Assembly: GCF_001580365.1 (NCBI RefSeq)
Contig: NZ_CP014480.1
Span: forward strand, 3,185,981-3,249,980
Direction: 5' to 3'
DNA length: 64,000 bases
DNA from: Kocuria turfanensis
GTDB taxonomy: Bacteria; Actinomycetota; Actinomycetes; Actinomycetales; Micrococcaceae
How positions within the stretch are numbered: the stretch's first letter is position 1; the number at the start of each line of letters is the position of its first letter. A program made the translations under genes and the position numbers. This document shows positions 1 to 15,748 of the stretch, one piece after another. The notes below the pieces were generated by a model. That model had not been told where the DNA came from. It searched no databases and worked only from the letters and a program-made list of their open reading frames with translations.

Positions 1-806
1 AGCCGGGAGAACGTGCGCAGGGCGCGGATCCCGCCCATCCCGAGCAGCAGTTCCTGCTGCAGCCGGTGGTCGCCGCCGCCGCCGTAGAGGCGGTCGGTGA
101 CGCTGCGGGCGTGGTCGTCGTTGTCCGGGATGTCGGAGTCGAGCAGGAGCAGCGGCACGCGCCCCACGTCGGCGCGCCAGATCTGCGCGGACAGCGAGCG
201 GCCGTTGGGCAGCGGGAGGGTGATCCGCGCGGGCGTCCCGTCCTCCTCCCGCAGCAGGGCCAGGGGCATCCCGTCCGGGTCGAGCACCGGATAGGACTCC
301 TGCTGCCAGGCGTCGCGGGAGAGCGACTGCTTGAAGTACCCGTGCTGGTAGAACAGGCCCACGCCCACGACCGGCACACCGAGGTCCGAGGCGCTCTTGA
401 GGTGGTCCCCGGCGAGGATGCCCAGCCCGCCCGAGTACTGGGGCAGCACGGAGGTCACGCCGTACTCGGCCGAGAAGTAGGCGATGGCCCGGGGGGCGTC
501 CTCGGTCTGGGTCTTCTGGTACCACAGCTCGTCGGTGAGGTAGCGCTCCAGATCGGCGTCGAGCTCCTCGATCCGCCGCACGGTGGCGGGGTCCTCGGCG
601 ATCTGCTGGATCTCCTCCCGGGTGAGGGAGCCCAGCAGCTTGACCGGGTCGCCGTGCACGGTCTCCCAGGCCTGCGGATTGAGATCCGCGAACAGCTGTT
701 CGGTCGGCCGGTGCCAGGACCAGCGGAGGTTCCTCGCGAGACGGCTCAGAGGGGCGATGGACTCCGGCAGCACGGTGCGCACGGTGAATCTACGGATTGC
801 CTTCAC
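1..806 (-). CDS. glgP: Alpha-glucan (glycogen) phosphorylase, N-terminal part
   Basis: Phosphorolytic release of glucose-1-phosphate from alpha-1,4-glucans in the cytoplasm (GT35 family). The window holds the first 268 codons; the 3' end lies outside. Recognisable features are the N-terminal domain (SRLARNLRWSW, residues about 21-31), the YFSAEYGV stretch and the glycine-rich PQYSGGLGILAGDHLKSASD segment typical of actinobacterial alpha-glucan phosphorylases. I chose the GTG at 806 because it gives the usual N-terminus (VKAIRRFTVRTVLP). A TAGTCT -10 box lies six bases upstream on the same strand, so the mRNA may be leaderless. The gene diverges from glgE, putting glucan breakdown and synthesis back to back. 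Confidence 0.9.
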   Translation of the reverse strand, partial: MKAIRRFTVRTVLPESIAPLSRLARNLRWSWHRPTEQLFADLNPQAWETVHGDPVKLLGSLTREEIQQIAEDPATVRRIEELDADLERYLTDELWYQKTQTEDAPRAIAYFSAEYGVTSVLPQYSGGLGILAGDHLKSASDLGVPVVGVGLFYQHGYFKQSLSRDAWQQESYPVLDPDGMPLALLREEDGTPARITLPLPNGRSLSAQIWRADVGRVPLLLLDSDIPDNDDHARSVTDRLYGGGGDHRLQQELLLGMGGIRALRTFSR

Positions 807-923
807 GCGGTCAGACTACCGGTGACCCGGCGGGAACCGGCCGTGTCCTCGCCCGGTCGTCGCCCGGGCGCGCCGGGCGCGCCCGCCGGGACGGGAACAC
901 TGCCGAGCCCTTCGACAGCGGGC

Positions 924-952
924 TTAACGATCGCGGGGTTTGTCGCTAACGT
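924..952 (+). promoter_or_regulatory. glgE promoter, probably leaderless
   Basis: A TTAACG -35 box (924-929), a 17-bp spacer and a TAACGT -10 box (947-952) are followed after seven bases by the GTG at 960. No Shine-Dalgarno sequence is visible, so the start codon is probably at or next to the transcript 5' end. Seen by eye; transcription start not measured. Confidence 0.5.
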
Positions 953-959
953 GTTCCAG

Positions 960-3443
960 GTGAGCCAAGCCAACACGCCGTCCCCGTCCGACCCGGCCGC
1001 GAGCCCGGCCGGCACGTCCGCCCCCGACCTCCCGACGACTTCCGCCGCCGAGGCGGCCGTTCCCGGCGACGGGGCCGCAGTCCCGGCCGAGCCGCCGGCG
1101 AAGAAGGCCCCGGCGCGCCGCAGGGCCTCCACCGCCAAGAAGGCCGCGGACGCCGCGTCCGTGGAGGACGAGCCGGGCATCTCCGTGGTGCCCGCGGCGG
1201 AGCCCAGCACCCGCGCGCGCAGGACCTCGACCCCGAAGACGTCGACGGCCAAGACGCCCACCGCCAAGACGGCGTCGGCGCGGACGTCGACCGCGAAGAC
1301 CTCCACCGCGAAGACCTCCACGGCGAAGACCCCGGCCGCCCGGACGTCGACGACGAAGAAGGCCGCGACCACGCGCAAGGCCCCGGCCACGCGCAGGAAG
1401 GCCGCCGGGTCGGCGTTCTCCCGCGAGGACCTGGTCTACGGCCGGATCCCGATCGTGGGCGTGAGCCCCGTGGTCGAGGACGGGCGCTTCCCGGCCAAGG
1501 CCCTGCCGGGCGAGTCGATCCGGGTGGGCGCCACCGTGTTCCGGGAGGGCCACGACGCCCTCGGCGTCACCGCGGTGCTCTACGACCCGCAGGGCACCGA
1601 GGCCGAGCGGGTGCCCATGGTCCTGACCACTCCTGGCACCGACCGCTACGAGGCGTGGCTGACCCCGACCTCCGAGGGCGCGTGGACCTTCGCCGTCGAG
1701 GGCTGGGGCGACCTCTACGAGACCTGGCGGCACGCCGCCGAGATCAAGGTCGGCGTGGGCCAGGACGTCGAGCTGATGATGGCCGAGGGCGTGGTCCTCT
1801 TCGACCGCGCCGCCGCGGAGCCCGGGCGCCCGGACTCCGACGTCGAGCTGTTCCGCTCCGCCTCCCGCGCGCTGGGCAACCAGGAGCTGCCCGCCGAGCA
1901 CCGGCTCGAGGCCGGCACCTCGGCCGAGGTCCTGGCCGCCGTCGCCGAGCGCCCGCTGCGCGACCTCGTCACCGAGAGCCGCCGCTATCCGCTGAAGGTC
2001 GAGCGCACCGCCGCCGGCCGCGGGTCCTGGTACGAGTTCTTCCCGCGCTCCGAGGGCGCCGTCCTCGACCCCGAGACCGGCACGTGGACCTCCGGGAACT
2101 TCCGGACCGCCTCCGAGCGGCTCGAGGCCGTGGCCGGGATGGGCTTCGACGTGGTGTACCTGCCCCCGATCCACCCGATCGGCCGCGCCCACCGCAAGGG
2201 CCCCAACAACACGCTCGTGGCCGGCCCCCAGGACCCCGGGTCCCCGTGGGCCATCGGCGCCCCCGAGGGCGGGCACGACACGATCCACCCGGACCTCGGC
2301 ACGTTCGAGGACTTCGACGGGTTCGTGGCCCGCGCCGCCGACCTCGGCCTCGAGGTCGCCCTGGACCTCGCCCTGCAGGCGTCCCCGGACCACCCCTGGG
2401 TCACGGCGCACCCGGAGTGGTTCACCACCCGGGCCGACGGCTCGATCGCCTACGCCGAGAACCCGCCGAAGAAGTACCAGGACATCTACCCGATCAACTT
2501 CGACAACGACCCCGAGGGGCTGTCCCTCGAGGTGCTGCGGATCGTGGAGCTGTGGATCTCCCACGGCGTGAAGATCTTCCGGGTGGACAACCCGCACACC
2601 AAGCCCCTGTGGTTCTGGGAGTGGCTGATCGGCACCGTCAACGCCAAGCACCCCGAGGTCGTCTTCCTGGCCGAGGCGTTCACCCGCCCGGCCATGATGC
2701 AGGGCCTCGCCCGGGTGGGCTTCCAGCAGTCCTACTCCTACTTCACCTGGCGCAACACCAAGAAGGAGATCGAGGAGTACCTGCACGAGGTCAGCCACGA
2801 GACCTCGGCGGTGTACCGGCCGAACTTCTTCGTGAACACCCCGGACATCCTCACGGAGTACCTCCAGTTCGGCGGTCCCGCGGCGTTCCGGATCCGCGCG
2901 GTGCTGGCCGCCACGGGCTCCCCGCTGTGGGGCGTCTACTCCGGCTACGAGCTCTTCGAGCACGTGGCCCGGCAGGGCGCCGAGGAGTACGTGGACAACG
3001 AGAAGTACCAGTTCCGCCCCCGGGACTTCGCCGGGGCGGAGGAGCGCGGGGAGTCCCTGGCCCCGTACCTGACGCGGCTCAACGAGATCCGCCGCCGGCA
3101 CGCCTCGCTGGGCGACCTGCAGAACCTGACGGTGCAGTCCACGTCCGACGACGCCCTGGTCGCGTACACGAAGACCAAGACGGTGCGGCACGGCGGCTCC
3201 GCCTACAAGGACACGATCATCGTGGTCGTCAACGTGGACCCGCACGCGACCCGCGAGGGCACGGTGTGGCTCGACCTGGAGTCCTTGAACCTGGACGACG
3301 CCGACTTCAACGAGGACGGCAGCTTCTGGGTGGACGACCTGCTCAGCGGCCACTCCTGGAAGTGGGGCACGCACAACTACGTGCGCCTCGACCCGCACCA
3401 CGACCCGGCGCACGTCCTGCACATCCGGCGCAACGTCAAGTAG
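960..3443 (+). CDS. glgE: Alpha-1,4-glucan:maltose-1-phosphate maltosyltransferase (GlgE) with basic N-terminal extension
   Basis: Transfers maltosyl units from maltose-1-phosphate to the non-reducing end of alpha-1,4-glucan (GH13_3). 827 residues from GTG 960; a GTG at 951 is in frame but overlaps the -10 box. Residues about 40-155 are low-complexity Ala/Lys/Thr/Arg sequence with repeated STAKT units, resembling histone-H1-like tails. The conserved protein starts near [18 protein letters not shown]. Expected GH13 catalytic residues are visible: nucleophile Asp543 in [10 protein letters not shown] and Glu572 in FLAEAFTRP. Upstream partner of treS and the maltokinase-glgB fusion, with a hairpin between it and treS. 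Function is secure; the role of the basic tail is unknown. Confidence 0.93.
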   Translation: MSQANTPSPSDPAASPAGTSAPDLPTTSAAEAAVPGDGAAVPAEPPAKKAPARRRASTAKKAADAASVEDEPGISVVPAAEPSTRARRTSTPKTSTAKTPTAKTASARTSTAKTSTAKTSTAKTPAARTSTTKKAATTRKAPATRRKAAGSAFSREDLVYGRIPIVGVSPVVEDGRFPAKALPGESIRVGATVFREGHDALGVTAVLYDPQGTEAERVPMVLTTPGTDRYEAWLTPTSEGAWTFAVEGWGDLYETWRHAAEIKVGVGQDVELMMAEGVVLFDRAAAEPGRPDSDVELFRSASRALGNQELPAEHRLEAGTSAEVLAAVAERPLRDLVTESRRYPLKVERTAAGRGSWYEFFPRSEGAVLDPETGTWTSGNFRTASERLEAVAGMGFDVVYLPPIHPIGRAHRKGPNNTLVAGPQDPGSPWAIGAPEGGHDTIHPDLGTFEDFDGFVARAADLGLEVALDLALQASPDHPWVTAHPEWFTTRADGSIAYAENPPKKYQDIYPINFDNDPEGLSLEVLRIVELWISHGVKIFRVDNPHTKPLWFWEWLIGTVNAKHPEVVFLAEAFTRPAMMQGLARVGFQQSYSYFTWRNTKKEIEEYLHEVSHETSAVYRPNFFVNTPDILTEYLQFGGPAAFRIRAVLAATGSPLWGVYSGYELFEHVARQGAEEYVDNEKYQFRPRDFAGAEERGESLAPYLTRLNEIRRRHASLGDLQNLTVQSTSDDALVAYTKTKTVRHGGSAYKDTIIVVVNVDPHATREGTVWLDLESLNLDDADFNEDGSFWVDDLLSGHSWKWGTHNYVRLDPHHDPAHVLHIRRNVK

Positions 3444-3463
3444 GGGATCTTCCGGACCCCGTC

Positions 3464-3499
3464 GGGGCCCTCCCGGGACGCACCACCCGGGAGGGCCCC
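3464..3499 (+). terminator. Hairpin between glgE and treS
   Basis: Perfect 14-bp inverted repeat (GGGGCCCTCCCGGG and its complement, 8-base loop) followed by CTT. It may terminate part of the glgE transcript or stabilise its 3' end before treS. Confidence 0.6.
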
Positions 3500-3550
3500 C
3501 TTCCCACCCGAAGGCCTCCGACCCACCTGCCCGAAAGGCGGCACCCCCGC

Positions 3551-5320
3551 ATGAGCATCTCGCCGTTCTCGCTCAACGCCCCCGGCATCTCCCACGACCC
3601 CGACTGGTTCCGCAAAGCGGTGTTCTACGAGGTCCTCGTCCGGGCGTTCTCCGACGCCAACGGTGACGGCTCCGGCGACTTCTCCGGTCTGATCGACAAG
3701 CTGGACTACCTGCAGTGGCTGGGCATCGACTGCCTCTGGCTGCCGCCCTTCTTCGAGTCCCCGCTGCGCGACGGCGGCTACGACATCTCGGACTACTACT
3801 CCGTGCTCGACGAGTTCGGCACGATCAGCGACTTCAAGCGGCTCGTCGCGGAGGCGCACGCCCGCGGCCTGCGGGTGATCATCGACCTGCCGCTGAACCA
3901 CACCAGCGACCAGCACCCCTGGTTCCAGGCCTCCCGCGAGGACCCGGACGGCCCCTACGGCGACTTCTACGTCTGGTCGGACACGGACGAGCTGTACCAG
4001 GACGCCCGCATCATCTTCGTGGACACCGAGGAGTCGAACTGGACGTTCGACCCGATCCGCCGCCAGTTCTTCTGGCACCGGTTCTTCTCCCACCAGCCCG
4101 ACCTCAACTTCGAGAACCCGGCCGTGGTGGAGGCCGTCCACGACGTGGTGAAGTTCTGGCTGGACATGGGCATCGACGGCTTCCGCGCCGACGCGATCCC
4201 CTACCTGATCGAGGAGGAGGGGACCAACTGCGAGAACCTCCCGGGCACCCACGAGTTCCTCGTGCAGCTGCGCCGGATGATCGACGAGGAGTACCCCGGG
4301 CGCGTGGTGATCGCCGAGGCGAACCAGATGCCGCACGAGGTGGTCGAGTACTTCGGGACCGAGCAGGACCCGGAGTGCCACATGTGCTTCCACTTCCCGA
4401 TCATGCCGCGGATCTTCTACGCGCTGCGGGACCAGAAGGCCGCCCCGATCGTGGACACCATGCAGGAGACGCCCGACATCCCGCGCGGGACCCAGTGGGG
4501 CACGTTCCTGCGCAACCACGACGAGCTGACGCTCGAGATGGTCACCACCGAGGAGCGCCAGGCGATGCTGGGCTGGTACGCCCCGGACTCCCGGATGCGC
4601 GCCAACGTGGGCATCCGCCGCCGGCTGGCGCCCCTGCTGGACAACTCCCGGGCGGAGATCGAGCTCATCCACGCCCTGCTCCTGTCCCTGCCGGGCAGCC
4701 CGTTCCTGTACTACGGCGACGAGATCGGGATGGGGGACAACATCTGGCTCGACGACCGCGACGCCTCCCGCACCCCGATGCAGTGGACCCCGGACCGCAA
4801 CGCCGGGTTCTCCAAGGCCGACCCGGGCAAGCTGTACCTGCCCGTGGTCCAGTCGCTGGTCTACCACTACAACCAGGTCAACGTGGAGGCGCAGCTGGCG
4901 TCGTCGTCGTCCCTGCTGCACTGGATGCGCCAGATGCTGGCGGTGCGCAAGGCGCACCCGGCGTTCGGTCTGGGCAGCTACGTCAACGTGGAGACCGACC
5001 ACGACTCCGTGCTCGCGTTCCTGCGGGTGCTCCCGGACGAGGAGACCGAGGACGGCCGCGGCGAGACGGTGCTGTGCCTGTTCAACCTGGCCCACACGCC
5101 CGCGTGCGCCCGCATCCGGCTGCCGCAGTTCGCGGGCCGCGGGCTGCGCGAGCTCTTCGGCGGCGACCTGTTCGGAGAGGTGGACGAGGCCGGGGAGTAC
5201 CGGATCACCCTCGGCAGCCAGGACTTCTTCTGGCTGCGGCTGCGCGCGGCCCGCCGCGACGACGGCACGCACCCGCAGACCACGGCCCTGCCGATCATCA
5301 CGCCCGTCAAGACGTCCTGA
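3551..5320 (+). CDS. treS: Trehalose synthase (maltose alpha-D-glucosyltransferase)
   Basis: Interconverts trehalose and maltose by intramolecular transglucosylation (GH13_16). 589 residues, the usual length for a TreS without a fused kinase domain. The catalytic triad is present: Asp214 in [10 protein letters not shown], Glu256 in VIAEANQ and Asp324 in LRNHDEL. The N-terminus ([17 protein letters not shown]) and the [14 protein letters not shown] loop are typical. The ATG at 3551 follows a GAAAGG ribosome site. It feeds maltose to the maltokinase encoded 53 bp downstream. Together with glgE and glgB this makes the full GlgE pathway from trehalose to branched glucan. Confidence 0.95.
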   Translation: MSISPFSLNAPGISHDPDWFRKAVFYEVLVRAFSDANGDGSGDFSGLIDKLDYLQWLGIDCLWLPPFFESPLRDGGYDISDYYSVLDEFGTISDFKRLVAEAHARGLRVIIDLPLNHTSDQHPWFQASREDPDGPYGDFYVWSDTDELYQDARIIFVDTEESNWTFDPIRRQFFWHRFFSHQPDLNFENPAVVEAVHDVVKFWLDMGIDGFRADAIPYLIEEEGTNCENLPGTHEFLVQLRRMIDEEYPGRVVIAEANQMPHEVVEYFGTEQDPECHMCFHFPIMPRIFYALRDQKAAPIVDTMQETPDIPRGTQWGTFLRNHDELTLEMVTTEERQAMLGWYAPDSRMRANVGIRRRLAPLLDNSRAEIELIHALLLSLPGSPFLYYGDEIGMGDNIWLDDRDASRTPMQWTPDRNAGFSKADPGKLYLPVVQSLVYHYNQVNVEAQLASSSSLLHWMRQMLAVRKAHPAFGLGSYVNVETDHDSVLAFLRVLPDEETEDGRGETVLCLFNLAHTPACARIRLPQFAGRGLRELFGGDLFGEVDEAGEYRITLGSQDFFWLRLRAARRDDGTHPQTTALPIITPVKTS

Positions 5321-5373
5321 GCGCGACCGCGCGTCCGGCCACCACCCCGCCCGCCCCGGAAGGACCCGATCCC

Positions 5374-8300
5374 ATGACCGACCAGCACCCCCACGAGCTC
5401 CTCGACCTCCTGCGGCGGTGGCTGCCGAAGCAGCGGTGGTTTCCCTTCGCGGACGGCGGCGCGGGCGCGGACCTGCGGGTCCTCGCCGAGCTCGCCCTGC
5501 CGGAGCGGGCGGGCGGCACGGCCCGCGTGCTGCTCGTCGAGGCCTCGGCGGGGGACCGCACCGAGCTGCTCCAGGTGCCGCTGACTCTCCGCGCGGCGCC
5601 CCTCGAGGGCGCCGAGCGGTTCCTGGTGGCGGAGCCGACGGCCCCGGCGGACGCCGGTGCCGGGCCGGCGGTCGCGCCGGGCACGGAGCAGGGCCCCGGT
5701 CCGCTGCGGGCGGCGCGCAAGCTCAAGGACCGCGCCGCACGGGCCGGGCGCGCCGTGGCCGACCGCACCGGTCTGCCCGTGCCCGGGGCCGACGGCGCGG
5801 TGGCGGGCTCGTGGGTCTACGACGGCGTCGGGGACCCCGCCTTCGTGGGCACTGCGCTTGCGCTCATGCAGCAGCAGGAGACCGCCGGGGGCGGGCCGCT
5901 GGGGCTGTCCCTGACCGGTGCGCACGGGGACGTGCTGCGCGTGCCCTACGCGGTGGAGTCCCGCGAGCAGGTCCGGGTGATCTCCAGCGAGCAGTCGAAC
6001 TCCTCGGTGATCATCACCCCGCCGCCGGGCCGGGCACACGCCGACGCCGTCATCGTGAAGTTCTTCCGGGTCGTGGGGGAGGGCGCCAACCCGGACGTGG
6101 AGGTCGGCCGCGAGCTCACCGCCCTCGGCTGCCCCGCCGTCCCGGCCACCTTCGGCTGGCTCGACGCCCGCTGGCGCACCGGCCTGACCGCCGCGGAGGG
6201 CCAGCTGGCGGTGGCCACCGAGTTCCTCGCCGGCTCCGCCGACGCCTGGGGCCGGGCCGTCGAGGCGGCCGAGCAGGGCGCCGACTTCACCGACGAGGCC
6301 CGTGAGCTGGGCCGCACCACCGCCCGCGTGCACCGGGACCTGTCCCGCGCCTTCGGCACGGAGACCCCCGACGACGCGGCCCGCAGCCGCCTGCTGGACG
6401 GCCTCGCCGGGCGCATCCGGTGGGCCCGGGCGGAGTCCGGGTCCCTGTTCGCCGAGCACGCGGACGCTCTCGACGCGTTGCTGGGCTCCCTCGACGGCGT
6501 GACCGACCTGCCCCCGCTGCAGCGCATCCACGGGGACTACCACCTGGGGCAGGTCCTCCAGACGGAGGAGGGCCAGTTCAAGGTCCTGGACTTCGAGGGG
6601 GAGCCCCTGCGCCCGATCGAGGAGCGCACCCGGCCGGACGTGGCCCTGCGCGACGTCGTGGGCATGCTCCGCTCCTTCGACTACGCCGCCGCGTTCGGGG
6701 CGCGCGCCGGGGCGGGGGACACCGAGGAGTGGGGCCGCCGGACCGCCGAGGCCTTCCTGTCCGGCTACGAGCAGGGCGCCGGGCACGTCGTGGACCGCGA
6801 CTCCCCGCTGTTCCAGGCGCTGTGGCTGGACAAGGCGCTCTACGAGGTCGTCTACGAGCAGCGCAACCGGCCGGACTGGCTGGGCGTGCCGGCCGGAGCG
6901 GTGCGCCGTTTCCTGGACGATCAGCGGTCGCGTAGCGTGAACCCTGAACCCGCCGGCGCGGACTCCGCATCCGGCACCGGCCATGACGACGACAGGTCCC
7001 GTTCCGCGCGGCGCGCTGCGGCGGAACCGGGAACGGAAATCGAGGACGCAGTGACCGCCAGCACCCCGCAGGACCGATCCGACCCCGTCCAGGCCGCCGG
7101 CCACGACGTCGCCCCGGCAGGGCCCGTCCCCGTGCCGGAGCACGTGCTCGCCGCCGTCTCCGAGGGCCGCCACCACAACCCGCACGGGGTCCTGGGCGCC
7201 CACCTGGGCCCGGACGGCAGCGTCACCGTGCGCACCCTGCGCCGGTTCGCCACGGCGGTCGCCGTGGTCACGCAGGACGGCACCTTCGAGCTCGAGCACG
7301 AGTGGGGCGGCATCTTCACGGGTGTGGTCCCGGCCCACGAGCCGGGCCGGATCCCCGACTACCGGGTGGACGTCACCTACCGGGACCTCGAGCCGCAGCG
7401 GATGGACGACCCGTACCGCTTCGCCCCCACCCTGGGGGAGCTCGACCTGCACCTGATCGGGGAGGGGCGGCACGAGACGCTGTGGACCGTCCTCGGCGCC
7501 CACGTGCGCCGCTACCCCTCCGCCCTGGGGGACGTCACCGGCGTGAGCTTCGCCGTGTGGGCGCCCAACGCCCAGGCAGTGCGCGTCATCGGCGACTTCA
7601 ACGGCTGGGACGGCAGCGAGCACGCGATGCGCTCCCTCGGCTCCTCGGGCGTGTGGGAGCTGTTCGTGCCGGGGCTGGGCTCCGGCGCCACCTACAAGTT
7701 CCGCATCCTCGGCCGGGACGGCGGCTGGCGGGAGAAGGCCGACCCCATGGCCTTCGGCACCGAGGTCCCGCCCTCGACCGCATCGCGCGTCTTCGAGTCG
7801 ACCTACGAGTTCCAGGACGACGCCTGGCTGGCCCGCCGTGCGGCCACCGACCCCCACAACGCCCCGATGAGCGTCTACGAGCTGCACATCGGCTCGTGGC
7901 GGATGGGCCTGGGCTACAAGGACCTCGCCAAGGAGCTCGTCGAGTACCTCACGTGGCAGGGCTTCACGCACGTGGAGTTCATGCCCGTGGCGGAGCACCC
8001 GTTCGGCGGGTCCTGGGGCTACCAGGTGACCTCCTACTACGCGCCGTCCTCCCGGTTCGGCAGCCCGGACGAGTTCCGCTACCTCGTTGACCAGCTCCAC
8101 CAGGCCGGCATCGGCGTGATCGTGGACTGGGTCCCGGGGCACTTCCCCAAGGACGAGTGGGCCCTGGCCCGGTTCGACGGGGAGCCCCTGTACGAGCACG
8201 CCGACCCCCGCCGCGGCGAGCACAAGGACTGGGGAACCCTGATCCCCGACTACGGCCGCAACGAGGTCCGCAACTTCCTGGTGGCCAACGCCTCCTACTG

Positions 8301-9303
8301 GCTGGAGGAGTTCCACATCGACGGGCTGCGCGTGGACGCCGTCGCCTCCATGCTCTACCTGGACTACTCGCGCAACGAGGGGGAGTGGGAGCCGAACATC
8401 TACGGCGGCCGGGAGAACCTCGAGGCCATCGCGTTCCTCAAGGAGGCCAACGCCACGGCGTACAAGCGCACCCCGGGGATCGTCATGATCGCCGAGGAGT
8501 CGACCTCGTACCCGGGGGTGACCCGGCCCACCGACGCCGACGGACTGGGCTTCGGGCTGAAGTGGAACATGGGGTGGATGCACGACACCCTCGAGTACAT
8601 GGCCGAGGACCCGGTCAACCGGTACTACCACCACAACAAGCTCACGTTCTCGCTCGTCTACGCCTTCTCGGAGAACTTCCTGCTGCCGATCTCCCACGAC
8701 GAGGTCGTCTACGGCAAGGGTTCGCTGCTGCGCAAGATGCCCGGGGACCGGTGGCAGCAGCTGGCCAACGTCCGCGCCTACCTCGCGTTCATGTGGGCCC
8801 ACCCCGGCAAGCAACTGATCTTCATGGGCACCGAGTACGCCCAGGAGTCCGAGTGGTCCCAGGAGCACGGACTCGACTGGTGGCTCTCGGAGACCCCGCC
8901 GCACAAGGGCGTCCAGGAGCTCGTGCGCACCCTCAACACGGTCTACCGCGACACCCCGGCGCTGTACGAGCGGGACAACAACCCGGCCGGCTTCGAGTGG
9001 ATCGACGCCGCCGACGCCGGGCGCAACACGCTGTCCTTCACCCGGTGGGACGAGCAGGGCAACCCGCTGGTGTGCGTCGCCAACTTCGCCGGCAACCCGC
9101 ACGAGAACTTCCGGCTGGGCCTGCCGTGGGCCGGCGAGTGGACCGAGGTGCTCAACACCGACTCGGAGCACTTCGGCGGTTCGGGCGTGGGCAACCTCGG
9201 GCGGGTGAGCGCGACCGAGGGCGCCCACAACGGCAATCCCGCCTCCGCCGTGCTGACCGTCCCGCCGCTGGCGGTGCTCTACCTCAAGCCTGCCGAGCAC
9301 TGA
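5374..9303 (+). CDS. glgB: Fused maltokinase and 1,4-alpha-glucan branching enzyme
   Basis: One uninterrupted 1309-residue frame. Residues 1 to about 515 are maltokinase (Mak/Pep2; ATP-dependent maltose-1-phosphate formation): N-terminal cap ([10 protein letters not shown]), catalytic HGDYHLGQ with Asp388, and DFEGEP with Asp406. Residues about 590-1309 are GlgB (GH13_9; makes alpha-1,6 branches): N-terminal modules, Asp988 in GLRVDAVAS, Glu1041 in IAEEST, and [11 protein letters not shown]. The linker (about 516-588) is Ser/Ala/Arg-rich and contains no stop. An internal GTG at 7051 preceded by GAGGA could also start a separate GlgB, but the kinase has no stop of its own, so its product must be fused. 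In many actinobacteria these are two adjacent genes. Terminator follows at 9344. Confidence 0.9.
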   Translation: MTDQHPHELLDLLRRWLPKQRWFPFADGGAGADLRVLAELALPERAGGTARVLLVEASAGDRTELLQVPLTLRAAPLEGAERFLVAEPTAPADAGAGPAVAPGTEQGPGPLRAARKLKDRAARAGRAVADRTGLPVPGADGAVAGSWVYDGVGDPAFVGTALALMQQQETAGGGPLGLSLTGAHGDVLRVPYAVESREQVRVISSEQSNSSVIITPPPGRAHADAVIVKFFRVVGEGANPDVEVGRELTALGCPAVPATFGWLDARWRTGLTAAEGQLAVATEFLAGSADAWGRAVEAAEQGADFTDEARELGRTTARVHRDLSRAFGTETPDDAARSRLLDGLAGRIRWARAESGSLFAEHADALDALLGSLDGVTDLPPLQRIHGDYHLGQVLQTEEGQFKVLDFEGEPLRPIEERTRPDVALRDVVGMLRSFDYAAAFGARAGAGDTEEWGRRTAEAFLSGYEQGAGHVVDRDSPLFQALWLDKALYEVVYEQRNRPDWLGVPAGAVRRFLDDQRSRSVNPEPAGADSASGTGHDDDRSRSARRAAAEPGTEIEDAVTASTPQDRSDPVQAAGHDVAPAGPVPVPEHVLAAVSEGRHHNPHGVLGAHLGPDGSVTVRTLRRFATAVAVVTQDGTFELEHEWGGIFTGVVPAHEPGRIPDYRVDVTYRDLEPQRMDDPYRFAPTLGELDLHLIGEGRHETLWTVLGAHVRRYPSALGDVTGVSFAVWAPNAQAVRVIGDFNGWDGSEHAMRSLGSSGVWELFVPGLGSGATYKFRILGRDGGWREKADPMAFGTEVPPSTASRVFESTYEFQDDAWLARRAATDPHNAPMSVYELHIGSWRMGLGYKDLAKELVEYLTWQGFTHVEFMPVAEHPFGGSWGYQVTSYYAPSSRFGSPDEFRYLVDQLHQAGIGVIVDWVPGHFPKDEWALARFDGEPLYEHADPRRGEHKDWGTLIPDYGRNEVRNFLVANASYWLEEFHIDGLRVDAVASMLYLDYSRNEGEWEPNIYGGRENLEAIAFLKEANATAYKRTPGIVMIAEESTSYPGVTRPTDADGLGFGLKWNMGWMHDTLEYMAEDPVNRYYHHNKLTFSLVYAFSENFLLPISHDEVVYGKGSLLRKMPGDRWQQLANVRAYLAFMWAHPGKQLIFMGTEYAQESEWSQEHGLDWWLSETPPHKGVQELVRTLNTVYRDTPALYERDNNPAGFEWIDAADAGRNTLSFTRWDEQGNPLVCVANFAGNPHENFRLGLPWAGEWTEVLNTDSEHFGGSGVGNLGRVSATEGAHNGNPASAVLTVPPLAVLYLKPAEH

Positions 9304-9307
9304 GTCC

Positions 9308-9379
9308 GCACCGGTCGTCCCCGTAGGGCGGGACCGGTGCACCGGGAAGGGCCCGGGTCTGCGGACCCGGGCCCTTCCC
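9308..9379 (+). terminator. Terminator of the glgE-treS-mak/glgB cluster
   Basis: Two consecutive hairpins. The first pairs GCACCGGTC (9308-9316) with 9332-9340. The second is a perfect 16-bp stem, 9344-9359 with 9364-9379, with a TGCG loop. They close the glucan cluster before the rRNA promoter region. Confidence 0.75.
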
Positions 9380-9629
9380 CGTCCCCGGCCGGCGGTGCGG
9401 AGCGCCCAACCGCCGGGTTGCACAGGGCCGGCGAACCGGGTAACTTCTTCCAAGTCGTCGCGGCGAGGAACTCCTCCGGGAGCACCACGGGACGGCACCC
9501 CACCCACACCATTCCGGACCGAGCGGCCAGCGCGCTGCGAGGAGCCGGGGACGTGCTAGGGTGGCGGCTTGCGAGCTTCGCCGGAACGGCGCTCCAGTCA
9601 CGATCAGGTCACCAAGAGTTCACCTGAGA

Positions 9630-9658
9630 TTGACCGGACCGACCGGGAGGGCTAAGGT
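9630..9658 (+). promoter_or_regulatory. rRNA operon promoter
   Basis: TTGACC -35 (9630-9635), exactly 17 bp, then TAAGGT -10 (9653-9658). It is the best sigma-70-type match near the operon and lies about 220 bp before the 16S gene, leaving a long leader as usual for rrn operons. Confidence 0.75.
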
Positions 9659-9707
9659 TGCAGAGCACTCCGGGAGCACGGTGTCCAGCGGGACACGCTC
9701 ACCGGTC

Positions 9708-9733
9708 TGTTGTTTGAGAACTCAATAGTGTGC
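9708..9733 (+). promoter_or_regulatory. rRNA leader antitermination/processing motif
   Basis: TGTTGTTTGAGAACT (9708-9722) followed by CAATAGTGTG. The same 15 bases recur at 11851-11865 just before the 23S gene. This element is widely conserved in actinobacterial rrn leaders and is associated with antitermination and RNase III processing; the role here is by analogy. Confidence 0.6.
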
Positions 9734-9876
9734 CATGTTTGTTGATACCAAATGTTTTGTTTGGTTGATGGATCGCCTGTGTCCCGCCTCCGTGGGGTGT
9801 GGGTGGTCTTTTTCGGCCTGGATCGCTCGCTCGTCCTGCTTCTGTTGCGGGGTGGGTGGGTTTGTTTTTCTGTTTT

Positions 9877-15206
<5,330 letters not shown>

Positions 15207-15434
15207 CCACACCCACCCCCCACCAAGCGTGGGGACACCGGTGGGACACCACAGAACACCGCGTCCACTATACGGCTCCCAACCAACAACCCTCCCCGAC
15301 CCCACCGCCCGCGGTGGGCCGGCACGGGCCACGGCTGCACCACCGCAGCACACAATTGCATCCACAGTCATCACTGTGACCAGATTTCCCCCCCACCCCG
15401 CCGGCACCGGCGCGGGAGAGCAGGGGGAGACAGA
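15207..15434 (+). other. 23S-5S spacer
   Basis: 228 nt, C-rich, without a gene. It contains the 3' arm of the 23S processing stem at 15260-15292. Confidence 0.75.
15260..15292 (+). repeat. 3' arm of the 23S pre-rRNA processing stem
   Basis: Reverse complement of 11847-11879 over 9 outer and 14 inner bases, placing the mature 23S ends in a closed stem. Confidence 0.75.
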
Positions 15435-15553
15435 GTTACGGCGGTCATAGCGTGGGGGAAACGCCCGGTCCCATCCCGAACCCGGAAGCTAAGACCCACA
15501 GCGCCGATGGTACTGCACCCGCCAGGGTGTGGGAGAGTAGGACACCGCCGGAC
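15435..15553 (+). rRNA. rrf: 5S ribosomal RNA
   Basis: About 119 nt. The ends GTTACGGCGGTC and GACACCGCCGGAC pair to form the terminal helix, and the conserved CCCGAACCCGGAAGCTAAG core is present. It is very similar to Micrococcus-type 5S rRNA. Confidence 0.95.
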
Positions 15554-15571
15554 CACACCCACAAGGGTCGA

Positions 15572-15690
15572 GCCCCCGCACCCACCGGTGCGGGGGCTCC
15601 CCACATCAGTCGAAAGGCCCCGCACCCACCGGTGCGGGGGCTCCCCACATCAGTCGACAGGCCCCGCACCCACCGGTGCGGGGCCTTTCC
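15572..15690 (+). repeat. Tandem array of three terminator-like hairpins after 5S
   Basis: Three near-identical units of 44-45 bp (15572-15616, 15617-15660, 15661-15690 truncated). Each carries the inverted repeat CCCCGCACC/GGTGCGGGG; the first two share the tail CTCCCCACATCAGTCGA. Only the third hairpin is followed by a T-containing tail (CCTTTCCTC). A fourth, degenerate copy (CACCGGTGCGGGCCTTTTCTTC) lies at 15729-15750. Likely the operon terminator, multiplied in tandem. Confidence 0.75.
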
Positions 15691-15748
15691 TCATGCCCTG
15701 CGCACCGGCGCTGCCGGCACTCCACCGACACCGGTGCGGGCCTTTTCT

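Larger units (their letters stand above)
9380..9876 (+). other. rRNA operon leader region, no protein gene
   Basis: About 500 bp without a supported gene. It holds the main promoter at 9630, a possible second promoter (TAGGGT at about 9554), and the antitermination/processing motif at 9708. Nothing else recognised. Confidence 0.7.

Noticed and set aside
924..9507. Very long open frames on the minus strand opposite glgE, treS and mak-glgB (up to about 1500 codons).
   Set aside because: They mirror the GC-rich codon pattern of the plus-strand genes, carry no family motifs and are Arg/Gly/Leu/Val-rich; typical of antisense frames in high-GC DNA.
15572..15690. Tandem units after 5S as a small CRISPR array.
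   Set aside because: The units are contiguous with no variable spacers, and each is itself a hairpin; no cas genes are nearby.
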